Below are positions 7,884 to 16,887 of a DNA stretch of 64,000 nt, piece after piece. The stretch's first letter is position 1. Every line of letters starts with the position of its first letter. The notes beneath the pieces are model-generated. The model had not been told where the DNA came from, searched no databases, and worked only from the letters and a program-made list of their open reading frames with translations. Origin of the DNA: Acetobacter thailandicus (lineage in GTDB: Bacteria; Pseudomonadota; Alphaproteobacteria; Acetobacterales; Acetobacteraceae); contig NZ_WOSV01000002.1 in the NCBI RefSeq assembly GCF_011516655.1, forward strand, positions 186,001 to 250,000. The letters run 5' to 3'. A program made the position numbers and the translations under genes.

Positions 7884-10607
7884 TAACCACGCATAATGTT
7901 TCGTATCTCTTTTCTCTCAATATAATATTTATGAGATGATAAAATATCTATTTTTACAATCTTCATTTTTCCACTAACACCTGACGGCAGATCAATTGCA
8001 GCGAGCCCCGTTGTCCAGCGTCCATCACCCCCTTCATATACTGACCATCCCGACAGCTCTTTATCTTCAAGATGCTCATTAACAATCAAAATTTCATTAT
8101 CATTCAGAACTTCTATATCGCCAACCCTAACCCCGAGTTCGCGCCGGTCATCAACAAATGGCCCAATTGTATCAGCCGGTCGTGAAGCCAGAGACGACAG
8201 ATACACCCGGGAAACCTCATTCCTTATTGTAAAGAAGACATGCACACCGTCCTTTTTAAAAGGGTAAGTCATTGCACGCGTAACCGGATCATAAAGATAT
8301 AAATCGGGATTAAGCGTTGTCTCCGTCTCTGCCTGCACTTGCCTGGCGTGACAATTATTCAGAATTTTTCTGAATACAGGCTCAACAAGCTCACGATGCG
8401 TAGCCAGAGGCGCAGCTGCATCTTCCAGCCAGCTTTTAGGTCTTTCAAAATACCCCTGAACAACGCCGGCGTCGCTCCCTCCCGGATTACTGAAAGAATT
8501 TTTATTACCCGTATTCAGATAACTCTCTGTCAGCGCACCATTCGCATCAATAACAGCATGCTGCTCTGTTTCAATGTGATAATAGTCATACTGATTTATT
8601 TCCAGATCATAATAAATATTCACACCATTAACAAGCATACGAACCGGTATAAAATTCCCGTCAATAAAGAGACTATGCTCTGGTGTAACCAGAAGATCTT
8701 TAAAAGGCACACCTTCTGCCAGGGCATCTTTTTTAATACAAACAGGATATCCGGCGAGGTCAGGATATTTTTGTGCAATTCTTACATTATGGTGTTTCCT
8801 GCCAACCCATTTTACGGTCTCCTCAGCAAAATTTCCATCTGCCTGCCGAACCATTATTTTATCGCCAGCTTTAATTTCCTCAACTTTTACATAACCAGAG
8901 ACCATCTGAATGAGCGTTCCAGCCAGGAAACAAATCTCCAGGTCGATATAACCATTATCAAGCTCAAGCAATGTATATCCCGTTGAACCAATACCTGGAA
9001 TATTCAACGTAAATGTTGTGTCACCCACCTGCAGTGAAATGGTATTATTGCTAGTCAGTGTAGCTTTAGTGCTTGTAAATGGCCCTTTAAAAATAATGTG
9101 GTCATAACCCGTACCCCACCCGGAAAATGTCTGAGAAACCGTCGACTTACCATCAACAACATCGTCACTCAGAACAACGTAAGAAGGATGCTCCTCACTC
9201 CCCGAGAACGTAATCGTACCTGTTCCGTTGTTACCAGCCAGTTCAAGCGTACCATCCTGCCCAATATTAGCAGTGCCCACCATGGTTGCGCCGCTACTAA
9301 GCCCTACAGTTCCACCGGAAATTGTTGTCGTACCAACGGTCCCGCCGGAGGATACATAAGTCGTACCCCCATAGTTAGAGAGAGTATTTACAACCGTCGA
9401 AGGACCACTAAGAGTTGCTATACCGCCACCACTTACAATCAGAGCCCCGCTGGTCATTCTGCCATAGGCACCAAGAAACAAGGATCCTCCCGAAGCAACC
9501 GTCCCAGAACTCAGGAGGTTGGAACCACCAGCAGAACCTGTCGCACTCAAAACTGCACCAGAACCAATAAAGGTATTGCTCACAAAATTATTTCCGGCAC
9601 CGGCAGAAACCAGCTCATTGGCTACATTAACACCGGAAATAGTATTTCCACTACCAATAGTGAATGTCCCACCAGAACCTGTAAAACCACTACTATATAT
9701 AGTATTTCCGTTACCAATACCAATAACACTATTATTGGTACTAACCCCATAAATACTATTATTATTTCCGTAAGTGACATCAGAATCATCAAGGTCAGTG
9801 CTATAATAAAATGTATTATTATCCGCCACGGCTCCGCTTACTATATCCACAAGCCTTAAGTCATTATTATAAACGGTATTCTGAGAGCCAAAGCTCAGCG
9901 TGCCACCTGAAATAGTTACGCCATTTGAAAAGCTATTCTGATTTCCTATGGTTGTCTGTTCAGGATCTGTTATTATAAGACCGCCGTTATCAACGCCCGG
10001 GTTGGTAATAGTATTATTATTTCCGATATAAACTGACGTTGCACCGGAAACAGTCATTCCGGAACTGATTGTGTTATTTGATATTACATTAACGTGCTGT
10101 GATCCATTACCACTTATAACCAGACCGCCGCTAATAGTGTTACCACCATTGCTGCCATCCATATCAAAGTCAGCATTTGAAACCACAACACCACCACTAA
10201 TAGTGTTGTATTTATAAACACTTACAGTATTTGATCCATCACCGTAAACAAAAAGACCTGACTGAATTGTGTTGCCGCCAGCAACTTTAGCACCCCCATC
10301 TATGTTTACATTTCCACTATAAACCCTAACTCCACTAAGTATAGTATTAAAATTACCTATATCAATATAATTACTTCCATTGCCTGAAAATACGATCCCA
10401 TTAACAATTGTATTTCCACCATTCAGGCCGGTAGCAGAATCATATCCTGACATAACCAGATTGACATCAGAAGTAATAATAGCACCAGAAATTGTGTTAT
10501 CAAAACCTACATCAAGAGTATTTTCACCGGTCCCGTTAAAAACTATTCCACCACTAATAGTATTACCATTACCAGAGCCATTAATGGCAATACCTGCGTT
10601 TTCGCTA
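7883..10607 (-). pseudogene. 3' part of IS-interrupted beta-solenoid surface protein with Hint domain
   Basis: Larger, promoter-distal part of a gene split by an IS5-family element. Joined to the 5' part it encodes 1076 residues. This part starts inside a long Gly/Ser/Asn-rich region built on degenerate units with NTISGG/NTIYSSG/NTISSG cores, expected to form a beta-solenoid, followed by AIDA-like strands. Near residue 728 a Hint domain begins: CFLAGTLI with the catalytic Cys, TPEHSLFIDG (Thr810, His813) and the ESYLNTGN signature of the alphaproteobacterial Hint_2 type. About 220 residues follow the Hint domain. Hint domains self-cleave; role here inferred as processing or anchoring of an exported adhesin. 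No signal peptide and no RTX nonapeptides are seen. An ATG at 10762 in antisense IS sequence opens this frame artificially. Base composition is AT-richer than flanking genes. Confidence 0.85.
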
Positions 10608-11450
10608 GGGCCTGTTAGATCTTGAAACTCTTCCCATATTGTAGAGATGGAAGAAGGAGACGGAACAGGCACTTTCACTGATGAGACATGGGCGATCTGG
10701 GAACCTCTGATTGAGGCGGTTCGCCCACGAGGCAAGACGCCGCCCCATGATCTGCGGCGCACGATTGCAGCGATTTTCTGGCGTCATGAGAATGGCGCGA
10801 AATGGCGCAGCATCCCTGCGGAACTGGGGCCATGGTGGCGGGCAGCCCAGCTTTTCATCCGCTGGGCGAAGCTCGGCGTGTGGGAACGCCTGCTCACACT
10901 GGTTCAGGAGCAACACGGAGTGGCGCTCGGAATGACTTTTCTGGATGGCACAAACATCAGGGCTCACCACAAGGCGGCAGGAGCCCAAAAAAAGGAGCCT
11001 CTTTCGAAGAGCGAGACCATCGTGAAGCACTTGGCCGCTCTCGCGGCGGCTATGGCACAAAAGTCTGCGTGATTGCTGATGGACACGGACAAGCCATCAG
11101 TTTTGCACTGGCTCCCGGACAGGCCCATGAACTGCCACTGGCGCCAGCCATGCTCAATAGTCTTCCCGCCATTCCCCTGTGGGTGGTGGCGGACAAGAGC
11201 TATGCATCGGATGCCTTCCGTGAGCATATCTGGGACATGGGAGCCCGACCGGCCATTCCCACGAAACGGCGCGATGCGCCTGTTTCCTGCCCCAAATGGG
11301 CCTATCGGTGCCGACATCTTGTGGAAAATCTCTGGGCTCGCCTCAAGGAGTGGCGCGCTGTCGCCACCAGATACGAAAAAACAGCAGCGTCATTCCTTGC
11401 CGTCATCCATATCGCAGCAACAGCAGACTGGATTAAGTTCTAACAGGCCC
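10608..11450 (+). mobile_element. IS5-family insertion sequence (IS427-like group), complete, 843 bp
   Basis: Terminal inverted repeats match at 15 of 16 positions: left GGGCCTGTTAGATCTT (10608-10623), right end read on the minus strand GGGCCTGTTAGAACTT (11435-11450). The target duplication is TA (10606-10607 and 11451-11452); the flanks also read as CTAG on both sides, so a 4-base CTAG duplication with slightly shorter ends cannot be separated from it. Both fit IS5-family target choice. It contains one transposase in two overlapping frames. GC content is visibly higher than in the interrupted gene, as expected for a recent arrival. Confidence 0.93.
10647..11443 (+). CDS. IS5-family transposase, two frames joined by programmed -1 frameshift
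   Basis: DDE transposase encoded as orfA (10647-11072, 141 codons) and orfB (open from 10802, ends 11443). orfA holds the DUF4096-like N-terminal domain (DLRRTIAAIFWRHENGAKWR) and the first catalytic Asp in FLDGTNIRAHHKA. orfB holds the second Asp in VVADKSYASDAF and the Glu/YREK-type segment ENLWARLKEWRAVATRYEK. In orfA frame the codons CAA AAA AAG form the canonical slippery heptamer A_AAA_AAG (10988-10994), and a small hairpin CTCTT-TCG-AAGAG (10999-11011) follows at 4 bases. A -1 slip gives one 265-residue product. Sequence is intact, so the element is probably active. Confidence 0.88.
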
Positions 11451-11958
11451 TAGCGCTTATTCCTTTCCTTATAGTGTTACCCAGACCAATATCAAGAACA
11501 CCACTACCCGTTACAAGCAAAGGCCCATTAGATGGAGCAGAGTTATCAGTAATATCATCTAACTGATCAACTGTAACACTCTCATAAATATTAAGCGTAC
11601 CGCCACTGACCTGGACATCATTTAACCATGAACCTGTAAACGCAGCTGAACCGCTATTAACGGTTAAACCAAAAATACGAGCCTGACTTGTTCCGCTGAC
11701 AACACCATCATCCAGCGTTACATCTTTCGAAACCGAGTCATCTAAAAGATTAAGCTCTCCGCCACTGACACTCACACCATCAATAGCCGCTGTGAAGTCC
11801 GTATCATTACTATACGAATCTAGGGCACTTACAGTTGCACCAGATTCGATAACAGAACTCTGAAGAGAACCTCCATCCTGTATTATATAAGTGCTGCCAC
11901 TCGTTACATTGATATTAGCACTTGTTTGCCCTGAACTGATATTAATAGTGGTAGACAT
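11440..11958 (-). pseudogene. 5' part of the IS-interrupted beta-solenoid/Hint protein
   Basis: N-terminal fragment starting at ATG 11958, with 169 native codons before the IS junction. It then reads ARAC and stops inside the IS, giving a 172-residue truncated product. The sequence is Ser/Gly/Thr-rich with AIDA-like strands (INVTSGSTYIIQDGGSLQ and similar) and ends in GNTIRKGISA, which continues directly into SENAGIAINGSGNGNTISGG of the 3' part once the IS and one TA copy are removed. No Sec signal peptide is visible at the N-terminus. The promoter should lie in the AT-rich region upstream. Confidence 0.85.
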
Positions 11959-12446
11959 AGCGTCTTCCTAATTTAGTTTGATTAATGTTAACTTAACCCT
12001 TTAAATATATTAAGATTTTAATAAACAAAACTTAATTTATATTAAAAAATTTTAATATATTAAACCCGAAGTAGCATAAAACATTAAATGTTTGTTAATT
12101 GTTTGTAAAAAATCGACAAAAAAATATCGCAATCTTTATTAAATAAAAATAAAAATAAAAATATTTACATGATTATAATAATAAAATTAAATATTGAAAA
12201 ATAATTTAAATTATATTGTTTTATATTTATTTTTTATTTTTACTCTTCTTTTAAAAATGAATATTTACACAAATTAACTGGAATAAAATATGAATCAATT
12301 TTACTCTTCAACCCGACATCATGTTACATCTAACACACGTCAGTAGCAGCACAATGAATGACCGCAAAGCTTAGGCACTCCCTCGCCTTAGCTCTTATTT
12401 TAATATACGCTTAATTCAATCTTAATGAGGCCTCGGGGAGAGCAAA
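11959..12446. other. AT-rich intergenic region upstream of the Hint-domain gene
   Basis: About 490 bases without a gene. From about 12000 to 12300 it is nearly all A and T with many A/T tracts, far below the composition of the neighbours. It must hold the promoter of the minus-strand Hint-domain gene and of the plus-strand lipoprotein gene, but individual -35/-10 boxes cannot be chosen with confidence among so many AT-rich hexamers. The composition would suit silencing by a nucleoid protein; this is inference. Confidence 0.6.
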
Positions 12447-12953
12447 GTGAAACGTTTTTTCATTCTGGCTACAGCGCTAGCTTTAAGTGCATGTGCGAGC
12501 TCTAAGCCCGTCAATAAATGGGCGCCCTGTGGCCTGACTGAGCAGCAGGGATTCTATCTTGAATCACATGGGTTAATGAACCCCATTGAAGCTCAGGACT
12601 GGATTGTTGCCGGTGTATCCAGCCCCGAACAGATTATTGCATGGCGTGCAACGGGTCTGTCATCTCTGATGGCAAGCAAATTTATACAGGCCGGCATTAC
12701 CACACCTGAAGCTGCACGTTCATGGCTTTATGCTCTTAATGCTAATCAGTCTCCCGCCACCCTAAGTGTGGCAACCATCAAAACATATAAAACTGCCGCA
12801 GATACCGGAACCGTCACCCCTGCGAATATTGGCAGTGTCATTCACTCACTCAATATAGACAGAAACAATACACGTAAGGTGCTTGCCATTGCTAAAAGCG
12901 TCAACCAGCAGGGTTTAAGCCCGGCTAAGGCGGCAGAGCAGCTAAAACTCTAA
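12447..12953 (+). CDS. Small lipoprotein with 14-residue helical repeats
   Basis: Unrecognised 168-residue protein. The N-terminus is a lipoprotein signal (MKRFFILATALALSAC) with lipobox LSAC, so it should be acylated at Cys16. Residues about 45-100 contain four tandem units of about 14 residues: GLMNPIEAQDWIVA, GVSSPEQIIAWRAT, GLSSLMASKFIQA and GITTPEAARSWLYA, each starting with Gly-hydrophobic and carrying a central aromatic, probably paired helices. A fifth diverged copy (GLSPAKAAEQLKL) ends the protein. GGGGAG lies about 9 bases before the ATG. The function is unknown; the membrane placement is inferred from the lipobox. Confidence 0.75.
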   Translation: MKRFFILATALALSACASSKPVNKWAPCGLTEQQGFYLESHGLMNPIEAQDWIVAGVSSPEQIIAWRATGLSSLMASKFIQAGITTPEAARSWLYALNANQSPATLSVATIKTYKTAADTGTVTPANIGSVIHSLNIDRNNTRKVLAIAKSVNQQGLSPAKAAEQLKL

Positions 12954-13037
12954 AATACAAAAACTATATATGACCATAAACTGCACAATAGTTTGTGGTC
13001 ATACTATCCGCTCCCGACAGAGCAAGAAAAAATTCTA

Positions 13038-13187
13038 TTATGTAAACCACCAGCTGGTCACCACAGCTGCTAAGGCCACACCGAGAAGAAGACACACAGG
13101 AAGCATCAGGACAGACATTAAAGACTCTCCTTCTTCCGTCATAGCCAGGTCAACGTCATCTTCATCGAAATCTGTCTGGTCTTCCAT
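13038..13187 (-). CDS. Possible small acidic single-pass membrane protein
   Basis: Candidate 49-residue ORF starting at ATG 13187. It has a strongly acidic N-terminal part (MEDQTDFDEDDVDL) and one hydrophobic segment near the C-terminus (SVLMLPVCLLLGVALAAVV) ending WWFT, a sensible layout for a small inner-membrane protein. The frame extends upstream to 13295, but that extension looks non-coding. No convincing ribosome binding site is seen. Function unknown. Confidence 0.4.
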   Translation of the reverse strand: MEDQTDFDEDDVDLAMTEEGESLMSVLMLPVCLLLGVALAAVVTSWWFT

Positions 13188-13336
13188 GCAACTCAATCTA
13201 TGCCATAGCTTAAAAGTAAGCGAGTCAATTATATCACTCTGCGTATAATACGATGTGCAGGCCCATACTGCACAAGGCAGAACAGTCATAAACAACCGTA
13301 AAAAATATTAACCGCCACGCCATTCGCAAAACGCAG

Positions 13337-13364
13337 AAGACGTGCGTCTTACTGACATTGTCAG
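13337..13364. promoter_or_regulatory. Two adjacent palindromes upstream of the copper-uptake genes
   Basis: AAGACG-TG-CGTCTT (13337-13350) and CTGACA-T-TGTCAG (13352-13364) sit side by side, 55 bases before the DUF2946-type gene. Both are perfect inverted repeats. They could be operators for a metal-responsive repressor controlling the following two genes; the first could alternatively be part of a terminator, though no T run follows. Confidence 0.4.
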
Positions 13365-13418
13365 CCTTACTCTCTTGTTTTAAAGCAGAGCATTACACAC
13401 AACAGAGTATCTTTTATA

Positions 13419-13847
13419 ATGTACCAGAAGCGCGTCAGTAACAGATGGGGAGTTCAGCTTGCGCTGCGACTGCTTATCTTTCTGACGCTTACAGGTACAG
13501 TCGCACAGGTTCTGCTTCAGGGCTTTACTCTCCCTGATGAAATGCCCCGCGCGGCTATCGAGCGCCTGACCGGCATTGATATTAACCCGCAGCACCAGAC
13601 TGACTGCACCATAATGCCGATGATGCACATGCATCATCATCACGGGCATCATCACGGCCCGTCGCACGAAAGCTGTATCCTCTGCCCGCTTCTGGTCATG
13701 ACAGCGCTTATTCTGACAAGCCTGCCGGCCCTGCCTGGTTGCTCTGCCGAACGATACAGGCAGGAGCATCAGTCTTATCAGGCCAGAGCACCTCCCCCTG
13801 CTCCGCGCACGTTACCACCGTCGCGCGCTCCCCCCTTATCCTTCTGA
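13419..13847 (+). CDS. DUF2946-like His-rich membrane protein, copper-linked
   Basis: Protein of 142 residues with an N-terminal hydrophobic segment (residues 14-33), a Met/His-rich stretch MPMMHMHHHHGHHHG (about 66-80), then ESCILCP (Cys86, Cys89) and a second hydrophobic segment, and a Pro/Arg-rich tail. This layout matches the DUF2946 family, often found beside copper TonB receptors. The Met, His and Cys ligands suggest periplasmic Cu binding; this is inference from composition and neighbourhood. It precedes the copper receptor by about 110 bases. Confidence 0.65.
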   Translation: MYQKRVSNRWGVQLALRLLIFLTLTGTVAQVLLQGFTLPDEMPRAAIERLTGIDINPQHQTDCTIMPMMHMHHHHGHHHGPSHESCILCPLLVMTALILTSLPALPGCSAERYRQEHQSYQARAPPPAPRTLPPSRAPPLSF

Positions 13848-13958
13848 ACTGACCACACCGCCTCTTTTCCTGCGCTCAAAGGGTTGCTGCCGGCTGCCCT
13901 GCACACCCTGAACGAAGTGAAAAAGGCCGCGTATTTTTTTCTGTTCAGGATGATACCA

Positions 13959-16136
13959 ATGCTTTTCACCGCAAAGCCCTGCGGCTGCGGTCGTATACGA
14001 TCACACTATGCTGCATTTACATGCCTTCTGCTGGCAACGACGCCTTATACCTGCCTGACGGCAGCGTACGCAGACACACTGACACCTGTCGTCAGCACAA
14101 TGACACATCCTGTGTCTCCCGCACCGGGGCAGCCCGCACCTAAAGCCGAAACGATTATCGTTAACGGCATACGCCATAGCGCCATTACCAGCCCCGACAC
14201 AGCTAATCTGCTCAAAAACAGCATGGGGTACAGCAGCTACTCTGCCGGGGGTGTCTCTTCCCTGCCGGTTCTGAACGGTATGGCAGATGACCGGGTCAAC
14301 ACCCTGGTTGACGGCATGAACATTCCCCCTGCCTGCCCCAACCACATGAACCCGGCCATGTCGTATGTCGACCCTGACAGCGTTTCAGAAGCCGTTGCTA
14401 TTGCCGGCATTACACCTGTCAGTCTTGGCGGCGACAGTACCGGCGGTACTATTCAGATCAGGCGCAAGGACCCGCTTTTTGCAAAAGCAGGTAAAATTCT
14501 TGTCACTGGTCATGTTCGTGCTGACTATAAAAGCAACGGTGCCGGGTCAGGTGTTTCCGGCAGCATTACCGCTGCTAACGACACGATAAGCCTGCGCTAT
14601 ACCGGGTCATATGCCCACGCCACCAATTACCGTGCCGGGGGCGGCACTCTTGTACGCTCAACCAGTTATCTCAGTTACAACCATGCCGTAACGCTTGGGA
14701 TTCAGAAAAAGAATCACCTGCTTGCTATCACTTTCGGGCAGCAGGACATTCCCTACGAAGGTTTTCCTAACCAGTATATGGATATGACCAACAACCGCTC
14801 CACGTATGTTGATGGTAAGTATAAAGGTGACTTTAACTGGGGCACCCTTGAAGTGCAGGGATACTGGCAGCGTGTTTCACATGTCATGAACATGCTGGGC
14901 GACAAAGGTGGCCACTCGGCAACAACCGGCATGCCCATGAACACTGATTCACGCACAGCCGCCTATAACATTCTTGCCACGATACCACTCAGCACCAGCC
15001 ACACCCTAAAAGCCGGTAGCTCTTTTAACCATAACGGGCTGAATGACTGGTGGCCACCACTACAGGGCAGCATGATGATGGGGCCGAATACCTATAAAAA
15101 CATCAACAATGGCCATCGTGATCATCTGGGGCACTTTGTCGAATGGAATGCCCGGTGGACCTCTCGTTTTTCTACGCAGCTTGGCGTGCGCAATGATATT
15201 ATCATGATGAACACCGGCCAGGTGACCCCCTACTCATGGAGCGGCATGATGTCAGCCGCTGATGCTGCTGCAGCCCGTAATTTTAACGCCGCACGCCGGG
15301 GACGCACTGATGTCAACTTTGACGTAACCGCCACCGGAAAATGGCTGATTACTGACAGTCTTTCACTTGAGGGCGGATACGCCCGCAAAACCCGCTCACC
15401 TAACCTGTATGAACGCTATGCATGGGGCCGTGGCAGTATGGCTACACGTATGATAGGCTGGTTCGGTGATGGCAACGGCTATGTCGGCAACCTTAATCTC
15501 AAACCAGAAATTGCCAACACCATCAGTGCGACGCTCGACTGGCATGACCCTTCTTCTCAGAAGTGGAATATCAGCGTTCAGCCCTTTTATACCTACACGC
15601 ATAACTATATTAATGTGATACGCCTCTCTTCAGCGACCGCATCACCGGCAACACTTCAGTTCGTTAACCACAACGCCCGCAGCTATGGTATCAATGCCAG
15701 CGGACACCTGAATTTGTGGGATACAAACAAATATGGCAGAGCTGACCTGAAAACAAACCTTAACTGGGTCAGAGGCCAGGATCTGGTTACCCACTCAGGG
15801 CTTTACCATCAGATGCCGGTTAACGGCTCCGTTCGCCTGACAGAAACTTATGGCAACTGGTCAGGGCGTATGGACCTCACACTTGTCAAAAGCAAAACAA
15901 CCGTTGACTGGCTGCGCAATGAACCGCGCACACCAGGCTATGCCCTGCTTGGGATAGGCAGCAGCTACCGATGGAAAATGTTTACCATTGACGGCAGTAT
16001 CGACAATATTATGGACCAGAAATATTACCTGCCACTGGGTGGCGTTGATACAGGTGTTTATAAACAGACCGGATCTTTCGTCCCGCTTCTGGGGTTTGGC
16101 CGCTCCTTCAACCTCAGCCTGACAGCATCATTTTAA
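13959..16136 (+). CDS. TonB-dependent copper receptor, OprC/NosA-like
   Basis: Outer-membrane receptor of 725 residues from the chosen start. The frame is open from 13884, but AGGA (13947-13950) is 8 bases before ATG 13959, and that start gives a signal-peptide-like N-terminus with the hydrophobic stretch YAAFTCLLLATTPYTCLTAAYA. The plug contains PPACPNHMNPAMSYV (about residues 122-136), corresponding to the CxxxM/HxM-type motif reported to bind copper in Pseudomonas OprC. The barrel ends NLSLTASF with a terminal Phe. It follows a His/Met-rich DUF2946-type protein, supporting a role in copper import. Confidence 0.88.
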   Translation: MLFTAKPCGCGRIRSHYAAFTCLLLATTPYTCLTAAYADTLTPVVSTMTHPVSPAPGQPAPKAETIIVNGIRHSAITSPDTANLLKNSMGYSSYSAGGVSSLPVLNGMADDRVNTLVDGMNIPPACPNHMNPAMSYVDPDSVSEAVAIAGITPVSLGGDSTGGTIQIRRKDPLFAKAGKILVTGHVRADYKSNGAGSGVSGSITAANDTISLRYTGSYAHATNYRAGGGTLVRSTSYLSYNHAVTLGIQKKNHLLAITFGQQDIPYEGFPNQYMDMTNNRSTYVDGKYKGDFNWGTLEVQGYWQRVSHVMNMLGDKGGHSATTGMPMNTDSRTAAYNILATIPLSTSHTLKAGSSFNHNGLNDWWPPLQGSMMMGPNTYKNINNGHRDHLGHFVEWNARWTSRFSTQLGVRNDIIMMNTGQVTPYSWSGMMSAADAAAARNFNAARRGRTDVNFDVTATGKWLITDSLSLEGGYARKTRSPNLYERYAWGRGSMATRMIGWFGDGNGYVGNLNLKPEIANTISATLDWHDPSSQKWNISVQPFYTYTHNYINVIRLSSATASPATLQFVNHNARSYGINASGHLNLWDTNKYGRADLKTNLNWVRGQDLVTHSGLYHQMPVNGSVRLTETYGNWSGRMDLTLVKSKTTVDWLRNEPRTPGYALLGIGSSYRWKMFTIDGSIDNIMDQKYYLPLGGVDTGVYKQTGSFVPLLGFGRSFNLSLTASF

Positions 16137-16207
16137 AACTTCAGCCGTAAGATCAGCGGGGCTGGATAAAGCAAAGAACAAAGGAAGACACGCGATACAC
16201 CCGGTGA

Positions 16208-16233
16208 TGACAGTGCCTTATCAGGCACTGTCA
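16208..16233. terminator. Hairpin between convergent receptor and thioesterase genes
   Basis: Perfect stem TGACAGTGCCT (16208-16218) / AGGCACTGTCA (16223-16233) with loop TATC. No T run on either side, so it is a weak or factor-assisted terminator for the two converging genes. Confidence 0.5.
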
Positions 16234-16246
16234 CGATACCCGCTGA

Positions 16247-16660
16247 TTACACCTGCTCAGGCACAGGCGTTGGTTTATTGTTTTCATCTACAGCAACAAA
16301 AACAAAACGCCCTTTTGTAACAAGCCGCAACCCGGGGTCACGGCGCGGGCGCGCCCATGCTTCAATATTGATTGTCAGCGACGTGCGACCAATCTTTCCG
16401 ATCGATGTATAAACTGTCAACTCATCACCAACAGCAACGGGTGCATGAAAAGAAACCGCATCCATCGCTATTGTTACAGTTTTGGCACGGGCACGCTGCG
16501 TAGCAACAGACCCTGCAGCAAGATCCATCTGCGAGATAATCCACCCACCAAAAATATCACCGGCGGGGTTTGTATTTTCGGGCATAGCAATCACACGAAT
16601 AGTGACATCCCCTACCGGAGCAGTCTGCACCTGCTCCGCACCTTCTGCTACATGGCTCAT
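16247..16660 (-). CDS. Acyl-CoA thioesterase, YciA-type hotdog fold
   Basis: Cytoplasmic acyl-CoA thioesterase, 137 residues, typical for the YciA group. It shows MPENTNPAGDIFGGWIISQMDLAAG near residues 26-50, with the catalytic Asp of the hotdog helix in QMD, and the later VSFHAPVAVGDEL strand. YciA proteins hydrolyse a broad range of acyl-CoA esters. Single gene, transcribed toward the copper receptor. Confidence 0.85.
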   Translation of the reverse strand: MSHVAEGAEQVQTAPVGDVTIRVIAMPENTNPAGDIFGGWIISQMDLAAGSVATQRARAKTVTIAMDAVSFHAPVAVGDELTVYTSIGKIGRTSLTINIEAWARPRRDPGLRLVTKGRFVFVAVDENNKPTPVPEQV

Positions 16661-16887
16661 ATGTGTGCTGTAACCTTCCCCTTTTTATGTCTGATTTTGT
16701 ACTTTGTTCGTAAAAATCATGACACATGCGTCTAAAACTTATCTGCTCCGAACAGCTGCCCTGACCTGCTCAGCCGTTAAAAACGTGTCCGGCACTGTGC
16801 CGAAATTACATGTGCCGGTAAAGTCAACATTACGACAGTGAACAAGGCTGGCTCTTACGAAGCTTGTTGCGTATGAAGGGTAAGATC

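Noticed and set aside
8339..8986. Plus-strand ORF of 215 codons opposite the Hint domain
   Set aside because: Antisense of a region with clear Hint motifs on the minus strand.
9098..9859. Plus-strand ORF of 253 codons inside the Hint-protein gene
   Set aside because: Thr/Asn/Arg-rich antisense shadow of the repeat region without any domain, start signal or conservation clue.
9600..10600. Regularly spaced short repeats resembling a CRISPR array
   Set aside because: The repeats are degenerate, in frame and encode NTISGG-type protein repeats; spacing and sequence are not constant. No cas genes are present.
10605..10762. ATG at 10762 as start of the Hint-domain protein
   Set aside because: The first 50 or so codons are antisense IS sequence; native sequence begins only at the IS junction, and the true N-terminus is at 11958.
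10605..11060. Minus-strand ORF of 151 codons in the IS
   Set aside because: Antisense of transposase orfA; no independent motif.
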